In this document: positions 26,501 to 36,640 of the stretch, in pieces | How positions within the stretch are numbered: the first letter of the stretch is position 1 | How the letters are laid out: every line of letters starts with the position of its first letter | Origin: Lytechinus pictus | Taxonomy: Eukaryota > Echinodermata > Echinoidea > Temnopleuroida > Toxopneustidae | Assembly (NCBI RefSeq): GCF_037042905.1 | Contig: NW_026974140.1 | Location: 17,968,001 to 18,032,000 of the forward strand | Length of the DNA stretch: 64,000 nucleotides | Direction of reading: 5' to 3' | Made by a program: the position numbers and the translations under genes | The notes under the pieces: model-generated | What the model saw: only the letters and a program-made list of their open reading frames with translations | Database searches by the model: none | Told to the model about the DNA's origin: nothing

Positions 26501-28891
26501 ATTTCTCATGATCAGTTTAATTTATGGATAAATCAGTGGTGGACCCAGAATTTTAAAATGGGGGAGGGGCCTATAATCGGGGGAGCCACCAACATTTTCA
26601 AATTTTAACATGATCTAACAAGTTGTAGAGATACTACCATAAACCCCTATGATGATACGTCACAATACAGGGGCAGCGGGACGGTTTTCAAAGTGGGGGG
26701 GGGAATGAGCCAAAAGCGGGGGGGGGGCTGACCATGCAAAAAATCATTATCGTATGGTAATTTTTACATTTTTGTACATGCTTGAGGCTGAAGCCCTCCC
26801 GACCCAGCCCCCTCCCCCGCTTCCGCGGCCCCTGCAATACATTGTGCTCACTCAACCATGAACATACGATATCAAAATTGTGTGTGGAGTGGCTAAATGA
26901 TGGATAGTTAAACAGCATAACACCATAAAATTCACCTAAAAACAACTTTTGCCCAACTTTGTATTTGCACAATCTGAAAAACGACTCTTGTGACTTTCAA
27001 AAATTGTCATTTTTAATTCAATCTTTAATTACTCATGCATGACTCAACCGATCAATCTCATTTTTCCTCAGGAGTTGTTTAATGAGTGTACAAAACCACC
27101 TACGAAATATCATATCTCGAAATAATTCCGCTCAAAAGTTACAGCAATTTGATTTAGGGGGGACTTACTTTTTTTGTTGTGTATATTTCTTATTGCTTTG
27201 ATTATTATGAATATTAATGAATCAGCAAGTAGTATTTTGGTAATATCATACATGCAATTCCTTGTTTCTGATTTATGTTTAATTAACATTTCAAAACGCC
27301 TGATACAACTGAAAAGGGAATTAGAGACTAGTCAGAATTTGAATAGACCTCGATCATCGACGTTTTTATATAATTATTTACCTTTCTCAGAGCATATTCT
27401 ATATCTTTGGCTTGGTAAGCAGGGTTGAGGTTAACCAAGATGGCGCCTATTCGTATGGTAGCAAACATGGTTAAGACCCATTCTAGAGTATTTGGTCCCC
27501 AGATACCAATACGATCACCTCGATTGACACCAAGAGAGAGTAGACCAGCTGATAGACGATCAACCTTTAGACACAAACAGTGAGGATGGTGTTTAAAATC
27601 TTATTAAAGTTTATTTGGAGGGAATTCGGTATGTTACTGGTTGAGGTAAGTCACCAGTTTGCATCTCCCTTCCTTCAATATGCTATTCAGTTAATAAATT
27701 TATTGTAAGAGCCAATAGATGTTATTTAGCCCATAAGAACGTTTAATTTTGTGAAACGCCTACCAAACAAGATGCCACGATTGTCACTCTCAATCGTTCC
27801 ACGCCGCCTCCACCTCATCACCATCAATTGTTGTCATCATATCGTCCTCATCGAAGTCATTACCAACACCACCACGTCAACATCATTGCCAACTTCACCT
27901 TTATCACCATCGTCATCACCACCACCATCACCGTCATCATCATCATCATCATCATTCTCATCAACGTCGTCATCGTCATCGCCATCATCACCATCATCGT
28001 CATCATCTTCATCACCGTCATTATCATCACCATCATCATCGTTGTCATCACCATCATCACCATCGTCATCATGATCATCATCATCAGCAGCAGCAGCATC
28101 ACCATCATCAATATCACCACCGTCTTCATCATCGAATCATCACTGTCATTGCATCGTCATGATCGTGTTTTTTCGTTAACCATTACATGTACCTTGGTCG
28201 AGGAACAAAAATCCCAAAGAAGTAATAATTCCATGTAAAATCAAACTAACAATTTGGTGAGTTATAATTCGATATGGTTACTCTAGCCTGTGGGGTCCCA
28301 AACAAAGCGAATGCTATAATACGCACATGTTAACATGTAAAATATCGTATTTTACTTGCAGCTTTCAACAGTCTTAACTTTACCATAAGAGAATATCACA
28401 GTATTTATATAATAGATAACATTTGTTTACAATGTAAGTTTCAGGTGCTTTACTAATCAAATATTACCTTCTCGTATATGGTTGTATATTATTCAACATT
28501 ATACAAATGACATCAAAAGTGCATTACTAGTATCTAATTAGACCACTCCAACTGACTTTCTCTATCACATTTTCAAATCAACATGTTCCGCTATGACTAT
28601 TAGAACATAAAAAACAAGATTTTATTTGAAAAGAAAAATTGTGGAGATTAAGTATGAATAAGTCGAATATGAATATCAACCTGTTGTCTAAATTGGTAGT
28701 AGGACAATCGTTGATCGGGGAAGATGACGTACTCCTGATCGGGTGCTTTCTCAGTTGCTATGTCCAGTAATTGACCAATTGTGTTAGGTATGAGAGGAAA
28801 ACTTGTCTTCTGGTCAAAGTCATGACCATGGGCGTAGCTGATTGTATACTTACATCGATTTGACCCAACTTTAGACGTCGTTTGACTCGGT
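17437..28891 (-). CDS. ACSF2: ACSF2-like medium-chain acyl-CoA synthetase, 12 exons, 5' end missing
   Basis: Acyl-CoA synthetase family member 2 activates (mainly medium-chain) fatty acids to acyl-CoA through an acyl-AMP intermediate in mitochondria. Twelve exons with GT/AG borders and compatible phases: 28891-28681, 27564-27382, 24701-24583, 24173-24008, 23600-23502, 23161-23022, 21200-21029, 20610-20503, 19778-19627, 18992-18851, 18055-17945, 17580-17437. They join to 1747 nt, about 581 residues, close to the roughly 615 of human ACSF2. ANL-superfamily motifs appear in order: TSGTTGDPK (P-loop), YGMTEMGG (A5), SGD (A7), [13 protein letters not shown] (A8/hinge), and a C-terminal SNKVQK carrying the likely adenylation lysine. 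The residue after the P-loop lysine is Ala rather than the usual Gly. The exon with the start codon and mitochondrial presequence was not found; exon 1 here opens one base into a codon. No frameshift or stop interrupts the joined frame, so the gene looks functional. Confidence 0.9.
17945..18055 (-). CDS. ACSF2: ACSF2 exon 11 of those found
   Basis: 111 nt, 37 codons, phase 0, [12 protein letters not shown] to FCKGQ. It matches human VVGVKDDRMGEEICA to FCKGK. Acceptor ATACAG and donor CAG|GTTTGTG are both present; the acceptor dinucleotide is mutated in the plus-strand copy. Confidence 0.92.
18851..18992 (-). CDS. ACSF2: ACSF2 exon 10 of those found (hinge motif)
   Basis: 142 nt, from the split Gly through [10 protein letters not shown] to HPKVEDVQ. 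It carries [14 protein letters not shown], the A8 hinge between the N- and C-terminal domains. Where human has YPAELEDFF this protein has FAVHIEDHL. Only about three base differences were seen against 59710-59851. Confidence 0.93.
19627..19778 (-). CDS. ACSF2: ACSF2 exon 9 of those found
   Basis: 152 nt, 50 codons plus GG of a split Gly, from [10 protein letters not shown] to [24 protein letters not shown] corresponds to the family's PGELCIRGY..M.GYW. The donor is GG|GTGAGG. Confidence 0.92.
19905..20345. mobile_element. Repeat B relative in ACSF2 intron 8
   Basis: It contains GCGAGAGCGAAGCGAGCAAG (about 19,973), a TTTTGACATAGTATTCAGAA segment (about 20,240) and a GAAACTTTAGGGGGCACTGTCC segment (about 20,310). 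The same three words appear in the same order in the B repeats at 48,097-51,011. Ends are not defined. Confidence 0.55.
20503..20610 (-). CDS. ACSF2: ACSF2 exon 8 of those found (A5 motif)
   Basis: 108 nt, 36 codons, phase 0, starting [10 protein letters not shown]. The YG.TE motif contacts the adenine/ribose of ATP in this superfamily. It ends RPYPWSE. The acceptor follows TTTTTTTCAG. Confidence 0.92.
21029..21200 (-). CDS. ACSF2: ACSF2 exon 7 of those found
   Basis: 172 nt: one base completing Arg, then 57 codons from [10 protein letters not shown] to PSLQDTI. It includes [11 protein letters not shown] and the TGGGYVP turn, matching human YGTPTMFVDIL and the GG.I.GSP region. The donor is ATT|GTATGT. 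Confidence 0.9.
21380..22935. repeat. 53-bp minisatellite in ACSF2 intron 6
   Basis: About 29 head-to-tail copies of a 53-54-bp unit. Each unit has two related halves: GGGTGACGAAACGATCACAG and GGGTGACGAGATTATAACAG. Variants carry GGGG before AGAGG, or a GGTTTAGAGG insertion. No unique spacers occur, so it is not a CRISPR array. It starts about 90 bp past the exon 6 donor of the minus-strand gene. Confidence 0.95.
23022..23161 (-). CDS. ACSF2: ACSF2 exon 6 of those found
   Basis: 140 nt, 46 codons plus two bases, from [14 protein letters not shown] to LKAMHGE. P.PLFH.FGM corresponds to the family's LP..H..G segment. The donor AAAG|GTAAAT opens the intron that contains the 53-bp minisatellite. 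Confidence 0.9.
23502..23600 (-). CDS. ACSF2: ACSF2 exon 5 of those found (P-loop)
   Basis: 99 nt, 33 codons, phase 0 at both ends. It begins [13 protein letters not shown], where human ACSF2 has GTTGSPKGATLSH, so the glycine after the invariant Lys is Ala and the next residues are shifted. HFHIVNN then matches the family's H.N.VNN. The plus-strand copy has the same PKAT. Confidence 0.9.
24008..24173 (-). CDS. ACSF2: ACSF2 exon 4 of those found (leads into the P-loop)
   Basis: 166 nt: one base completing Arg, then 55 codons from LPDLKSI to ANIQFTS. It ends just before the GTTG of the ATP-binding loop. The 5' two-thirds is almost identical to 53284-53449; the last part differs more. Confidence 0.92.
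24583..24701 (-). CDS. ACSF2: ACSF2 exon 3 of those found
   Basis: 119 nt, from VGVKVLVAA to the first two bases of an Arg codon after KSK. The donor is AAAAG|GTGAGA. It is nearly identical in DNA (about five differences by eye) to 52746-52864 on the plus strand, and the intron after it is also recognisably similar between the copies. Confidence 0.92.
24831..24991. mobile_element. Palindromic MITE, 160 bp
   Basis: The left arm (GGGGCCCGTTTAATAAAGGA onward, 24,831-24,896) is matched by the inverse on 24,929-24,991, with GCAACTACCATGG/CCATGGTAGTTGC at the inner end. A related inner segment (GGTAACTACCATGGTAACA) occurs near 8,071-8,093. Confidence 0.8.
25090..27184. mobile_element. 2.1-kb element with 28-bp terminal inverted repeats
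   Basis: The left end (25,090-25,118, ATACACAACAACAAAAAG then TAAGTCCCCCCT) is mirrored at 27,156-27,184. The interior has no plausible ORF. It repeatedly shows a short motif of the form TGAATGAGCAC (for example near 25,240, 25,850, 26,250, 26,430 and, inverted, 26,845). A G-rich segment at 26,540-26,840 looks like a separate insertion. It lies in ACSF2 intron 2. A non-autonomous DNA transposon is the likeliest reading. Confidence 0.6.
27382..27564 (-). CDS. ACSF2: ACSF2 exon 2 of those found
   Basis: 183 nt, 61 codons, phase 0 at both ends, starting VDRLSAGL and ending YALRK. It contains [15 protein letters not shown] and NLNPAYQA, the family's GDR.G.WGPN and NPAYQ signatures. The donor is AAG|GTAAAT. 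The flanking introns hold a (CAT)n tract (upstream) and a 2.1-kb TIR element (downstream). Confidence 0.92.
27830..28135. repeat. (CAT)n-rich tract in ACSF2 intron 1
   Basis: About 300 bp of imperfect CAT/CAC/CGT triplets. It produces low-complexity open frames on both strands (all-Ser/Pro, all-Ile/Thr, all-Met), which are not genes. Confidence 0.9.
28681..28891 (-). CDS. ACSF2: ACSF2 exon 1 of those found (N-terminal domain start)
   Basis: The acceptor follows a pyrimidine-rich TTTTCAG and the donor is CAG|GTTGATA. It is 211 nt: the last base of a split codon, then 70 codons from PSQTTSK to YQFRQQ. It matches the human segment around NSKTVGQCLE to LTFAQLKEE. The preceding exon must end with two bases of a codon. 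Confidence 0.85.
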
Positions 28892-29199
28892 CTGAAAATG
28901 TACACAGTGAGCATTGTTTAAACATGATGAAATCAATTATGATGACAATGATTATATCCCCTTTTATATGTTTTAATGCATTAAAAACTCTTTTCATTAT
29001 TTCTTTTTTTTTGTTAAATAATAATACCTGAATCATACCTGTGTTTATTGTACATATATATATATACTTCCATGCGATTAAAAACAAAAATAAGTGCTTA
29101 TTATTCTACTCAAACATTTGTTTCGTGTTCGTTTATTTGTTTTACTATTTCAATACTGAATTTAAAAAAAACCCTGCTATCAGCCGTTTGGCTGTTTTC

Positions 29200-29760
29200 A
29201 GCAAGTCCGTATATACAAGTCAATACAATAAAGTAAATTCAACATAAACACAATAACATAACTCAAACAAAAGATATAGATAAATAACTAATCAAATACA
29301 AATATGAATTAAATCAAGAGATATTGAGAGAACAAAAAATAAAAGAAATCATAATTCAAGAATGAAAACAGAAGAAATATCTTTTTGAAACTGTGATAGT
29401 GTAGATCTTGCTCTGAAATATTCCGGTAGCTGATTGAATAAATGGGTTGCAGTGTATAGTAGGTGTACTGTTTTTACAAAAAATTGTTTTGGGGTTTGGG
29501 CATTTGTGATTTAAAAGCAAAGTTTCTGAGATTATATGATGACACATTAAATATTAGAGCTAATAACTTACATGATAGGACGGTGGCATTTTATCGAAGA
29601 CAACGCTCCGAATTTATATGACGAGCGAAGACCATTTCGAAGGGCGTTAAATCCTAATAACATTCCCATTTTAACTGCAGTCTGTAGTATTGACGTGTAT
29701 GTTAAGTTCAGTCTTTTTGTGAGAGCATAATGTGCAACCGAATTCAATAGATGGATACAA
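29200..29760 (-). mobile_element. Decayed LINE 3' fragment
   Basis: On the minus strand the reading includes SSYNLRNFAFKSQMPKP, then, after a frame change, THLFNQLPEYFRARSTL, the C-terminal NLPE-type motif of LINE ORF2 proteins. Stops and shifts interrupt the upstream part. An A-rich plus-strand flank (29,225-29,350) represents the 3' UTR. It lies 5' of the first ACSF2 exon found. Confidence 0.65.
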
Positions 29761-29879
29761 TGTGATATCGGTACGGAAGCGGGTCATATTTTGACCTTTT
29801 TCCTGTAGTGGCGAACCTGGAGGGGCAAACTAGGGGTCATCAAAGTGTCGCCGCCATTTTCGGATAGCCTTCTCCACGT

Positions 29880-30055
29880 AATAAATATATAAATAAATAA
29901 ATAGATAAATAAATGAATAAATAAATAAATAAATAAATGAAAAAATGAATGAAAAAAAAATGAAATAAATAAATGAAAACAAGATAAATGGAAAAATAAA
30001 TAAATGGAAAAATTAATAAATGAAAATAAATACATAATTAAATAACTAAATAACA
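29880..30055. repeat. (AAAT)n A-rich repeat
   Basis: Imperfect ATAA/AAATGA tetranucleotides over about 175 bp next to the decayed LINE fragment. Confidence 0.85.
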
Positions 30056-33000
30056 AGCAATTTTGGCCACCCCTTCCAACTGGGTATGCTAGTATTACAT
30101 TGGTATCATTCTCGTAATATTTGCACTGCATCATCTTCATTACTGTTTGTGCATCAAACCTTGAAATAAGATCTATTCAGTTTTCATAGCAGTTCATGGG
30201 GAAGGTTAACGTGAATGTGGCAGAATGCGCTGCAATGATAGCAGTTTAATTTGGGAATAGAATCCTATACGCAGTGGTGCTAAAAGTATGAACCCCACCA
30301 GAAAATGAACAATTTCAAGTATTCAAGTTTTGCCATGTTTTATATATTTAATTGTGAAGTCAGTTGATAAAATATTACATTCAATAAAGTTTGTTCCTCT
30401 GGGCTCGCCGAACATTGTAGGGTTGTTGTCTACATTCAACACTCACCATGAAGGCGTGTTATTTGTTGCGGGGTTCACTAACTTTTGAGCACAACTGTCG
30501 GTCTATGTTTGACTCAATCTGTCTAAAGTGAACTGGCATGTACTGATTTCTCTCCATTGTGATTTTAGTCGAAATTTGTTGAATATATTAAAATCTTACT
30601 CATTTGACTTGACTCCATACCTAAATAAATAAATGTAATTTTTTGGGACTCGCCCGCTTGCAAATAATCAGATTTTATAGCGCGATGTAAACAACGTCAA
30701 GCCCCAAGCTTACAATCATTTTGCCTCCTTCGATCTTTGTATATAGCCATTATATTAGGGGACCAATTCGAGGTTGTTGGTTTCTCATGACTTAAATCTA
30801 CAGAAGTATATTGGGGAAACCAAACAACAAAAATACAATCAAACATATAAGCAATGTCAAGGTTTAAGATTCGAGCATTTGAACAGCATGGATCTTTAAT
30901 TGACATATCGTTTGGATCTGCATGGTTTGGTCTTATCAAGATTTTTTTATATAGAGATGCGTAGTAGAAGCCTTATAGGCATAGGGACTACAACATATCT
31001 ACTCCTGCACCTTTTCTGTTTGGATGGGGGAGGGAGTGGCGGGATGCGAGGCATTACAGTATATGGCTTGGATTTTCTATTTTAATTTGTCTTTACTTGA
31101 AGATACATGTATTCACCTTTCACCAGATTACCCATCCTCTCCTCTAGCTCTGGACATCCCTCTGGTTTCCGCTTCTGCCCTCCTCTCTCCCTCCCTCTTT
31201 AAGCCCCCCCCCCCCCCCGTGGCTTCCTCGCCCCTCCACCCTTTTCCCCTCCCTCTCGCCTTTCTTTCATCCGCAATTCCGTATCTCTCTTATATCCTGG
31301 TTCTGCTCTCCTCTATCACCCTCTCTCCCTTTTCCTCTCTCTTGTCCCCATCCTTCCTTTTCTCTCTCTTGTCCCTTCACTAACCTTTTATCTTAATATC
31401 TTGTATCATATTAAATTAACTCATATCTCTCCCTACCCCTCTCAGATAGCCCACTCTCTTCCTCATCCCTCTTTCTCACAAATTACAAACCCTCGTCTCA
31501 ATTGTGAATATCAATCTTTACAGAAATATAAGTTATGATATGCAATATCTCCATTGAGCAGTCATTGCGAAACACAATGCAGTTGAGTTATCAATGCTCA
31601 TTATGCACCCCACCCCTTAATCTAGTTCAAGGCTCTTTTTCATTTGGCAAGTGAATATACCAAGCAGTGTGAACCCACTACCCCAAGAACCTGTACTCCC
31701 TGTACTTTGAGAAACCTCTATTTTTCTTGAAGTAAAGGTTCTCGAGGCCGTGCTGACTGGGCTAGGCATAAGGTTGGTGAAAAAAAAGAATTCAGTAAAA
31801 TAGAGTCTAGAACTATACTAACCCCATCCTCTGAGAAAGAGAGGGGGGGGGGGCCTTCTGCCATCAGTCCAATTACATCTCTTTTTCATCAGTAGTCAGG
31901 TGATTAACCAAGAGCCAAAGAATTATAGAAACATCACTAAAACCATTTACATATTGTAAAAGTGATAATCATTCCTATTTTAATATTTCAATTGTAAACT
32001 CTCACCACCATATTGAAAAAGGAAGACAAAATCCCTGATCCTTAGACCCTAGCACCTTACATGTTCATAATTATGAGGGTTTGAACAACCAGGACAGGAA
32101 ATGAAATCATAATTGGTGCAGACATATTATATGTAGAAACCAAATCATATGGTTTGACATTAAATTGTGCAAAAAAAATCTTATAAGGATATAGAGTATT
32201 TAAGAATTGTACACACAATATCATGATAAAACTGGACTGCTATTATCTTATTACATTAAACCTGCATGCTTATCATTGTCTTATCTTTATTAAACATATA
32301 TGCTAATCTAATGCAAAATAGCACCACAGATGATTAAAAATGATTAGAGATGATATAAGCTGCTTTCTTTACACTTATTATCTCAGATATCAGATGTCCT
32401 ATGATAAAATAAAACCTACATCCAAAATATGATTTAATTGAAACCAAGAGATCAGAATTCTTGATATAAAATTAACTTTGATTCTTGATATAAAATAAAA
32501 TCTCACTTCTACTTCAAATAAAAAAGTGACAAAAAATTATTCAATATATCATTACATTTGTTTCAAGACATAATCACATTAACTGACCTTTGCCATATAA
32601 GATTGCATTTAAAATTTTCCACTGCTTATATCACTTTCATACCCCCACTTTGAAAGTAAAATCTAATCTTGATTATTAATTTGAATAATTGTAGAAACTC
32701 TCAAATTGTAAAAGGATGTTTTTTTAATAATGTACCTCAGAAATGACTGTGCTATGAAGCAGGAACAACAGCATGTCTAAAGATGAAAGAAATAAGTGAA
32801 CACTGTGTGTTTGGAGAGCATTATACAGTAATCTTCAATTTTAAACATTAACATGCTTATTACAGTACAGTGATGATTGCCTGCCAAAATTTGTTAGAAT
32901 TAGACATGAGTAGCAGACAGTGATGTTTTGCTTACTTCAATGAACATCTACATTATTTCAGGAACAAAAAATATGATCTGGAAGAAAAGATTTCAGGCAA

Positions 33001-33558
33001 TAAAAACGATTATTTCAAACCTGCACAATATGATAAATAACTTGATTGCCATAAATATTCTTAAAATGAACATCACCGTATTTGACATCTTAATGTCTTC
33101 CATTTAATACAAATTCCCAAATAATATTTGGTAGAGGTCTGCATAGACCTATTTAGGTTGGCTGTTAAATGACTGATTCAGAAATCACAGCAAGAGTTGA
33201 AAATTCATGATCTAGAATTCATCGAAGTTTACAATCTTTGATTATAAAAGATGATACTATGAAATATCTTGCAAAATATACATACATAATTGCCCTAAAA
33301 AAATCTTAAACAGTATAAAAACAAAAAGATCATAATGATCATAAACACATGACATCATTGCTGTAGAAGGATAACTGAACTGGATATGATAACATATGCA
33401 AAATAGATTGGAGCACAACTCCCCCTGGGTAATGCAAGTCTCTCCATTGATTGAACATACACAATTTTTTTTAAAGCAATCAAAATAACAGTTTGCATAT
33501 CATGTTTAAATCCCCTTTGATTATCAAAGTCATTGCTGTCATAATCTACAATCACTTT
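30056..33558. other. No gene seen; the missing ACSF2 first exon may lie here
   Basis: CT-rich sequence at 31,130-31,400 with a C run at 31,204-31,218; AT-rich thereafter. The start exon of ACSF2 should lie between 28,892 and the MAT2B 3' end. I could not identify a minus-strand reading with a presequence and a phase-2 donor. Confidence 0.5.
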
Positions 33559-33997
33559 GACACTGTTCCCACTACCTTCCTAAAACTAGTTTACTGGAAA
33601 CCAGTTTAACGTGTAATGAGAATGGTCAAAGCGATCTTGGAAGCCATTTTCCAAACCGGTTCATAAAACCACTTGCGATGTAGTTTTCAAGATCGCTTTG
33701 CCTCGTTAAACTGGCTTTAGCGAGGACACAACTGTTCTTTGGGAAGCGATCTTCGCACATTTTGAGCACGCTACTCTAAACAATGTGTGTAGAATGCCTA
33801 TGATGTGGTTTCCAATTTCGCACCAAATGTGTTACCCCACTGAGAGCATTCCCATAGCAACAAGCTTTACGTGAAGTGATTTTGAAAACTACTTTCGGGT
33901 GATCAAATGGGAAAACTAGCAAAGCGATCTTCCAAACTGATTTCCTGAACCGGTTCCAAGTAGACTACTTTTAGAAGGCGTAATGAGAACGGGGTCT
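33559..33997. mobile_element. TIR element of about 430 bp
   Basis: The left end (GTTCCCACTACCTTCCTAAA then ACTAGTTTACTGGAAACC) resembles the complement of the right end (33,935-33,997). Internal words such as AAAGCGATCTT and its complement recur. CTTTGA on each side could be a target duplication. No ORF. Confidence 0.55.
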
Positions 33998-34032
33998 TTG
34001 ACCACTTTGTTTGATGCGCATTTTAACAATCT

Positions 34033-35577
34033 TAAAGGACAAGTCCACCCCAACAGAAAGTTGATTTGAAATAATAAGAGAAAAATCCAACAAGCATAAC
34101 ACTGAAAATTTCAACAAAATCATATGTAGAATAAGAAAGTTATGACAAGTTCCACTTAATTTCACAAAACAGTTATATGCACATCCTGGTCGGTATACAA
34201 ATGAGGAGACTGATGACGTCGTCCATTCACTATTTCTTTTGTATTTTATTACATCAAATATCCAAATTTTCTCCTTATTGTCATGTGAAACAGATAAATT
34301 CCTCCCTGAACAGTGGAATTAGTATTGTTTTAATACTATATGGTTCAGTCAAGTTGGTCCTTATTGTCATATCTGTAAAAAATGAATATTGTATAATTCA
34401 AACAATAAAAAACAAAAGAAATAGTGAGTGAGGGACATCATCGACTGTCTCATTTGCATGACACCGAGTTGTGCATCTAACTGTTTTGTGAACAAGTGGA
34501 ATGCCTCTGGCCGTCTCACCTGCATCACGCGATTCAATATAGCAGCAGTGCTGATTTTGAAAACTACTATAACTCGCACAAGATGTTCAGTGATACTTGG
34601 TTACTCTTATTTCCACGTTTTATGAACTAGACCAATACACTTATAGAGATATGATGGCAATTCAACAAATACCCCCAACGTGGCAAAAGTTCTTTGACCT
34701 TAACATGACCTTTGACCTTGATCATGTGACCTGAAACTTGCACAGGATGTTCAGTGATACTTGATTACTATTATGTCCAAGTTTTATGAACTAGACCAAC
34801 ACACTTTCAAATTTATGGCTGTAATTCAACAAATACCCCTATTTGGCCAAAGTTCATTGACCCTAAATGACCTTTGACCTTGATCATGTGACCTGAAACT
34901 TGCACAGGATGTTCAGTAATACTTGATTACTATTATGTCCAAGTTTCATGAATCAGATCCATAAACTTTCAAAGTTATGATGGTAATTCAACAGATACCC
35001 CCAATTCGGCCAAAGTTCATTGACCCTAAATGACCTTTGACCTTGGTCATGTGATGTGAAACTCAAGCAGGATGTTCATTGATACTTGATTAACCTTATG
35101 TATAAGTTTCATGAACTAGGTCCATATATTTTCTAAGTTATGATGACATTTCAAAAACTTAACCTTAGGTTAAGATTTTGATGTTGATTCCCCCAACATG
35201 GTCTAAGTTAATTGACCCTAAATGACCTTTGACCTTGGTCATGTGACATGAAACTCAGGCAGGATGTTCAGTAATACTTGATTAACCTTATGGCCAAGTT
35301 TCATGAACTAGGTCCATATACTTTCTAAGTTATGCTGTCATTTCAAAAACTTAACCTCAGGTTAAGATTTGGTGTTGACGCCGCCGCCGCCGTCGGAAAA
35401 GCGGCGCCTATAGTCTCACTCTGCTATGCAGGTGAGACAAAAATAAGCGAAAACCCAAAATGTCATAACTTTCTTATTTTACATCCGATTTTGTTGAAAT
35501 ATTCAGTATTATTCTAGTTTGATTTTTCTCTTTTAATTCAAATCAACATTTTCGTGGGGCGGACTTGACCTGTAAGG
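34033..35577. mobile_element. Palindromic MITE interrupted by another element
   Basis: The outer left arm (34,033-34,240) begins AAAGGACAAGTCCACCCC and runs through AATAAGAAAGTTATGACA to CACTATTTCTTTTG. Its inverse is found in two pieces: 34,405-34,492 and 35,440-35,577. The gap is filled by a second repeat (34,493-35,439). Rejoining the two pieces makes one palindromic element. Confidence 0.75.
34493..35439. mobile_element. Inner element with tandem TGACCTTTGACCTTG repeats
   Basis: Ends are GTCTCACCTGCAT (34,513) and ATGCAGGTGAGAC (to 35,438), inverted. Inside are four or five diverged copies of a unit of about 150 bp holding TGACCTTTGACCTTGATCATG, ACAGGATGTTCAGTGATAC and AAGTTTCATGAACTAG. 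A GCCGCCGCCGCCGTCGG segment lies near the right end. No ORF of protein character. Confidence 0.7.
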
Positions 35578-36127
35578 ACTTTTTTTTCTCTCTGTCAGCT
35601 TTGGCCTGACAAGACAAACCTTAAAAAAAGGAAGTGTGTATGTTAGTACCCATGGCGTATCAATCATACAAAGAAAATAATAAGATGAATTTAAATAGTG
35701 CATCCACTAAATAAATATAACCGACTATGAACAGATTAGAAAATCCTAGTGCTTACACTGCAAAAAATAAAACAATCTATTTGAATTGGGGAAGTATCGA
35801 AGAAGACTACATTATGATTTATTCAGCACAAGTTGAGTCATTTGGCAACTCTAGATGATTTGTGATTGTGATGAGCCGTGTTTGTGATGAGCTTAGACTT
35901 ATTTGGTGAAAAAATCTATGAAACACATACAGCTGCTTCTCATTTGCATCCATTCATTTTCCCACTCACAATGGTTATGAGTCAAGTTCATATTTTCATA
36001 TCTGTGCATCTGGATAATTATTATAAATTCAGGAGCATACAAATTGCAGTTTAAATAATGCATAATAAAATGATAGGTAATAATATGCACACACAACATT
36101 TCTTTACCACATGTATGTCCACATTGA

Positions 36128-36220
36128 GTATCTATTATTTATCACCTAAAATGCATCTTCACAAAATCTGAAGCAATAAATTATGTGAAGATGCAATTTC
36201 AGGTGATAAATAATAGATAC
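36128..36220. repeat. Hairpin repeat downstream of MAT2B
   Basis: Imperfect inverted repeat: GTATCTATTATTTATCACCT and TGCATCTTCACA on the left, their complements on the right, with a loop of about 20 nt. It lies 50-150 nt past the MAT2B poly(A) signal. Confidence 0.75.
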
Positions 36221-36273
36221 AACACAACATATAAGATGAGAAAGACAGACAGCTTTGGAAAATACTACAACAT

Positions 36274-36279
36274 TTTATT
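36274..36279 (-). terminator. MAT2B poly(A) signal AATAAA
   Basis: TTTATT on the plus strand reads AATAAA on the minus strand, 98 nt past the MAT2B stop codon, a normal distance for a short 3' UTR. Cleavage should lie 10-30 nt further, near 36,250. Confidence 0.6.
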
Positions 36280-36376
36280 CATGCTGCAAATCACATGCTA
36301 TCTTTAAGATAATTTGTGAATAATATATCTCATTACAGATTATGTACTATCACCAGTCATGAAACAAACATTGTTA

Positions 36377-36640
36377 TCATTGACTAGTTACAAACGGTTC
36401 CATCACCTTATGTATTCCTTCCTTAAAGGGCGTGGTCTGTCCGATACCCAAAGCTTCCAGTTTAGACCGGTCCATGGAACAATCTTTGGGGCGTAATGTT
36501 CCCCCCGTTGGTTGGATTGGGTTTGGTTTCAAGTGATCATGAGGAAGGTTGAATGCATTAGCTAGGGTGGTTATCATGGTGTATTTAGTCATGAACTCAG
36601 ATCCACACCAATGGAACACACCATTCAATTTCTGAGGATC
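36377..36640 (-). CDS. MAT2B: MAT2B terminal coding exon
   Basis: 264 nt, 87 codons and a TGA stop, from [15 protein letters not shown] to EPFVTSQ. It matches human GTFHWSGNEQMTKYEM, DAFNLP..HL.P and LGIGQRTPF. It lacks the extra C-terminal residues of the human protein. Confidence 0.93.
   Translation of the reverse strand, partial: DPQKLNGVFHWCGSEFMTKYTMITTLANAFNLPHDHLKPNPIQPTGGTLRPKDCSMDRSKLEALGIGQTTPFKEGIHKVMEPFVTSQ

Noticed and set aside
27751-28238. Ser/Pro-rich, Ile/Thr-rich and Met-rich ORFs
   Set aside because: They are translations of an imperfect CAT repeat inside ACSF2 intron 1.
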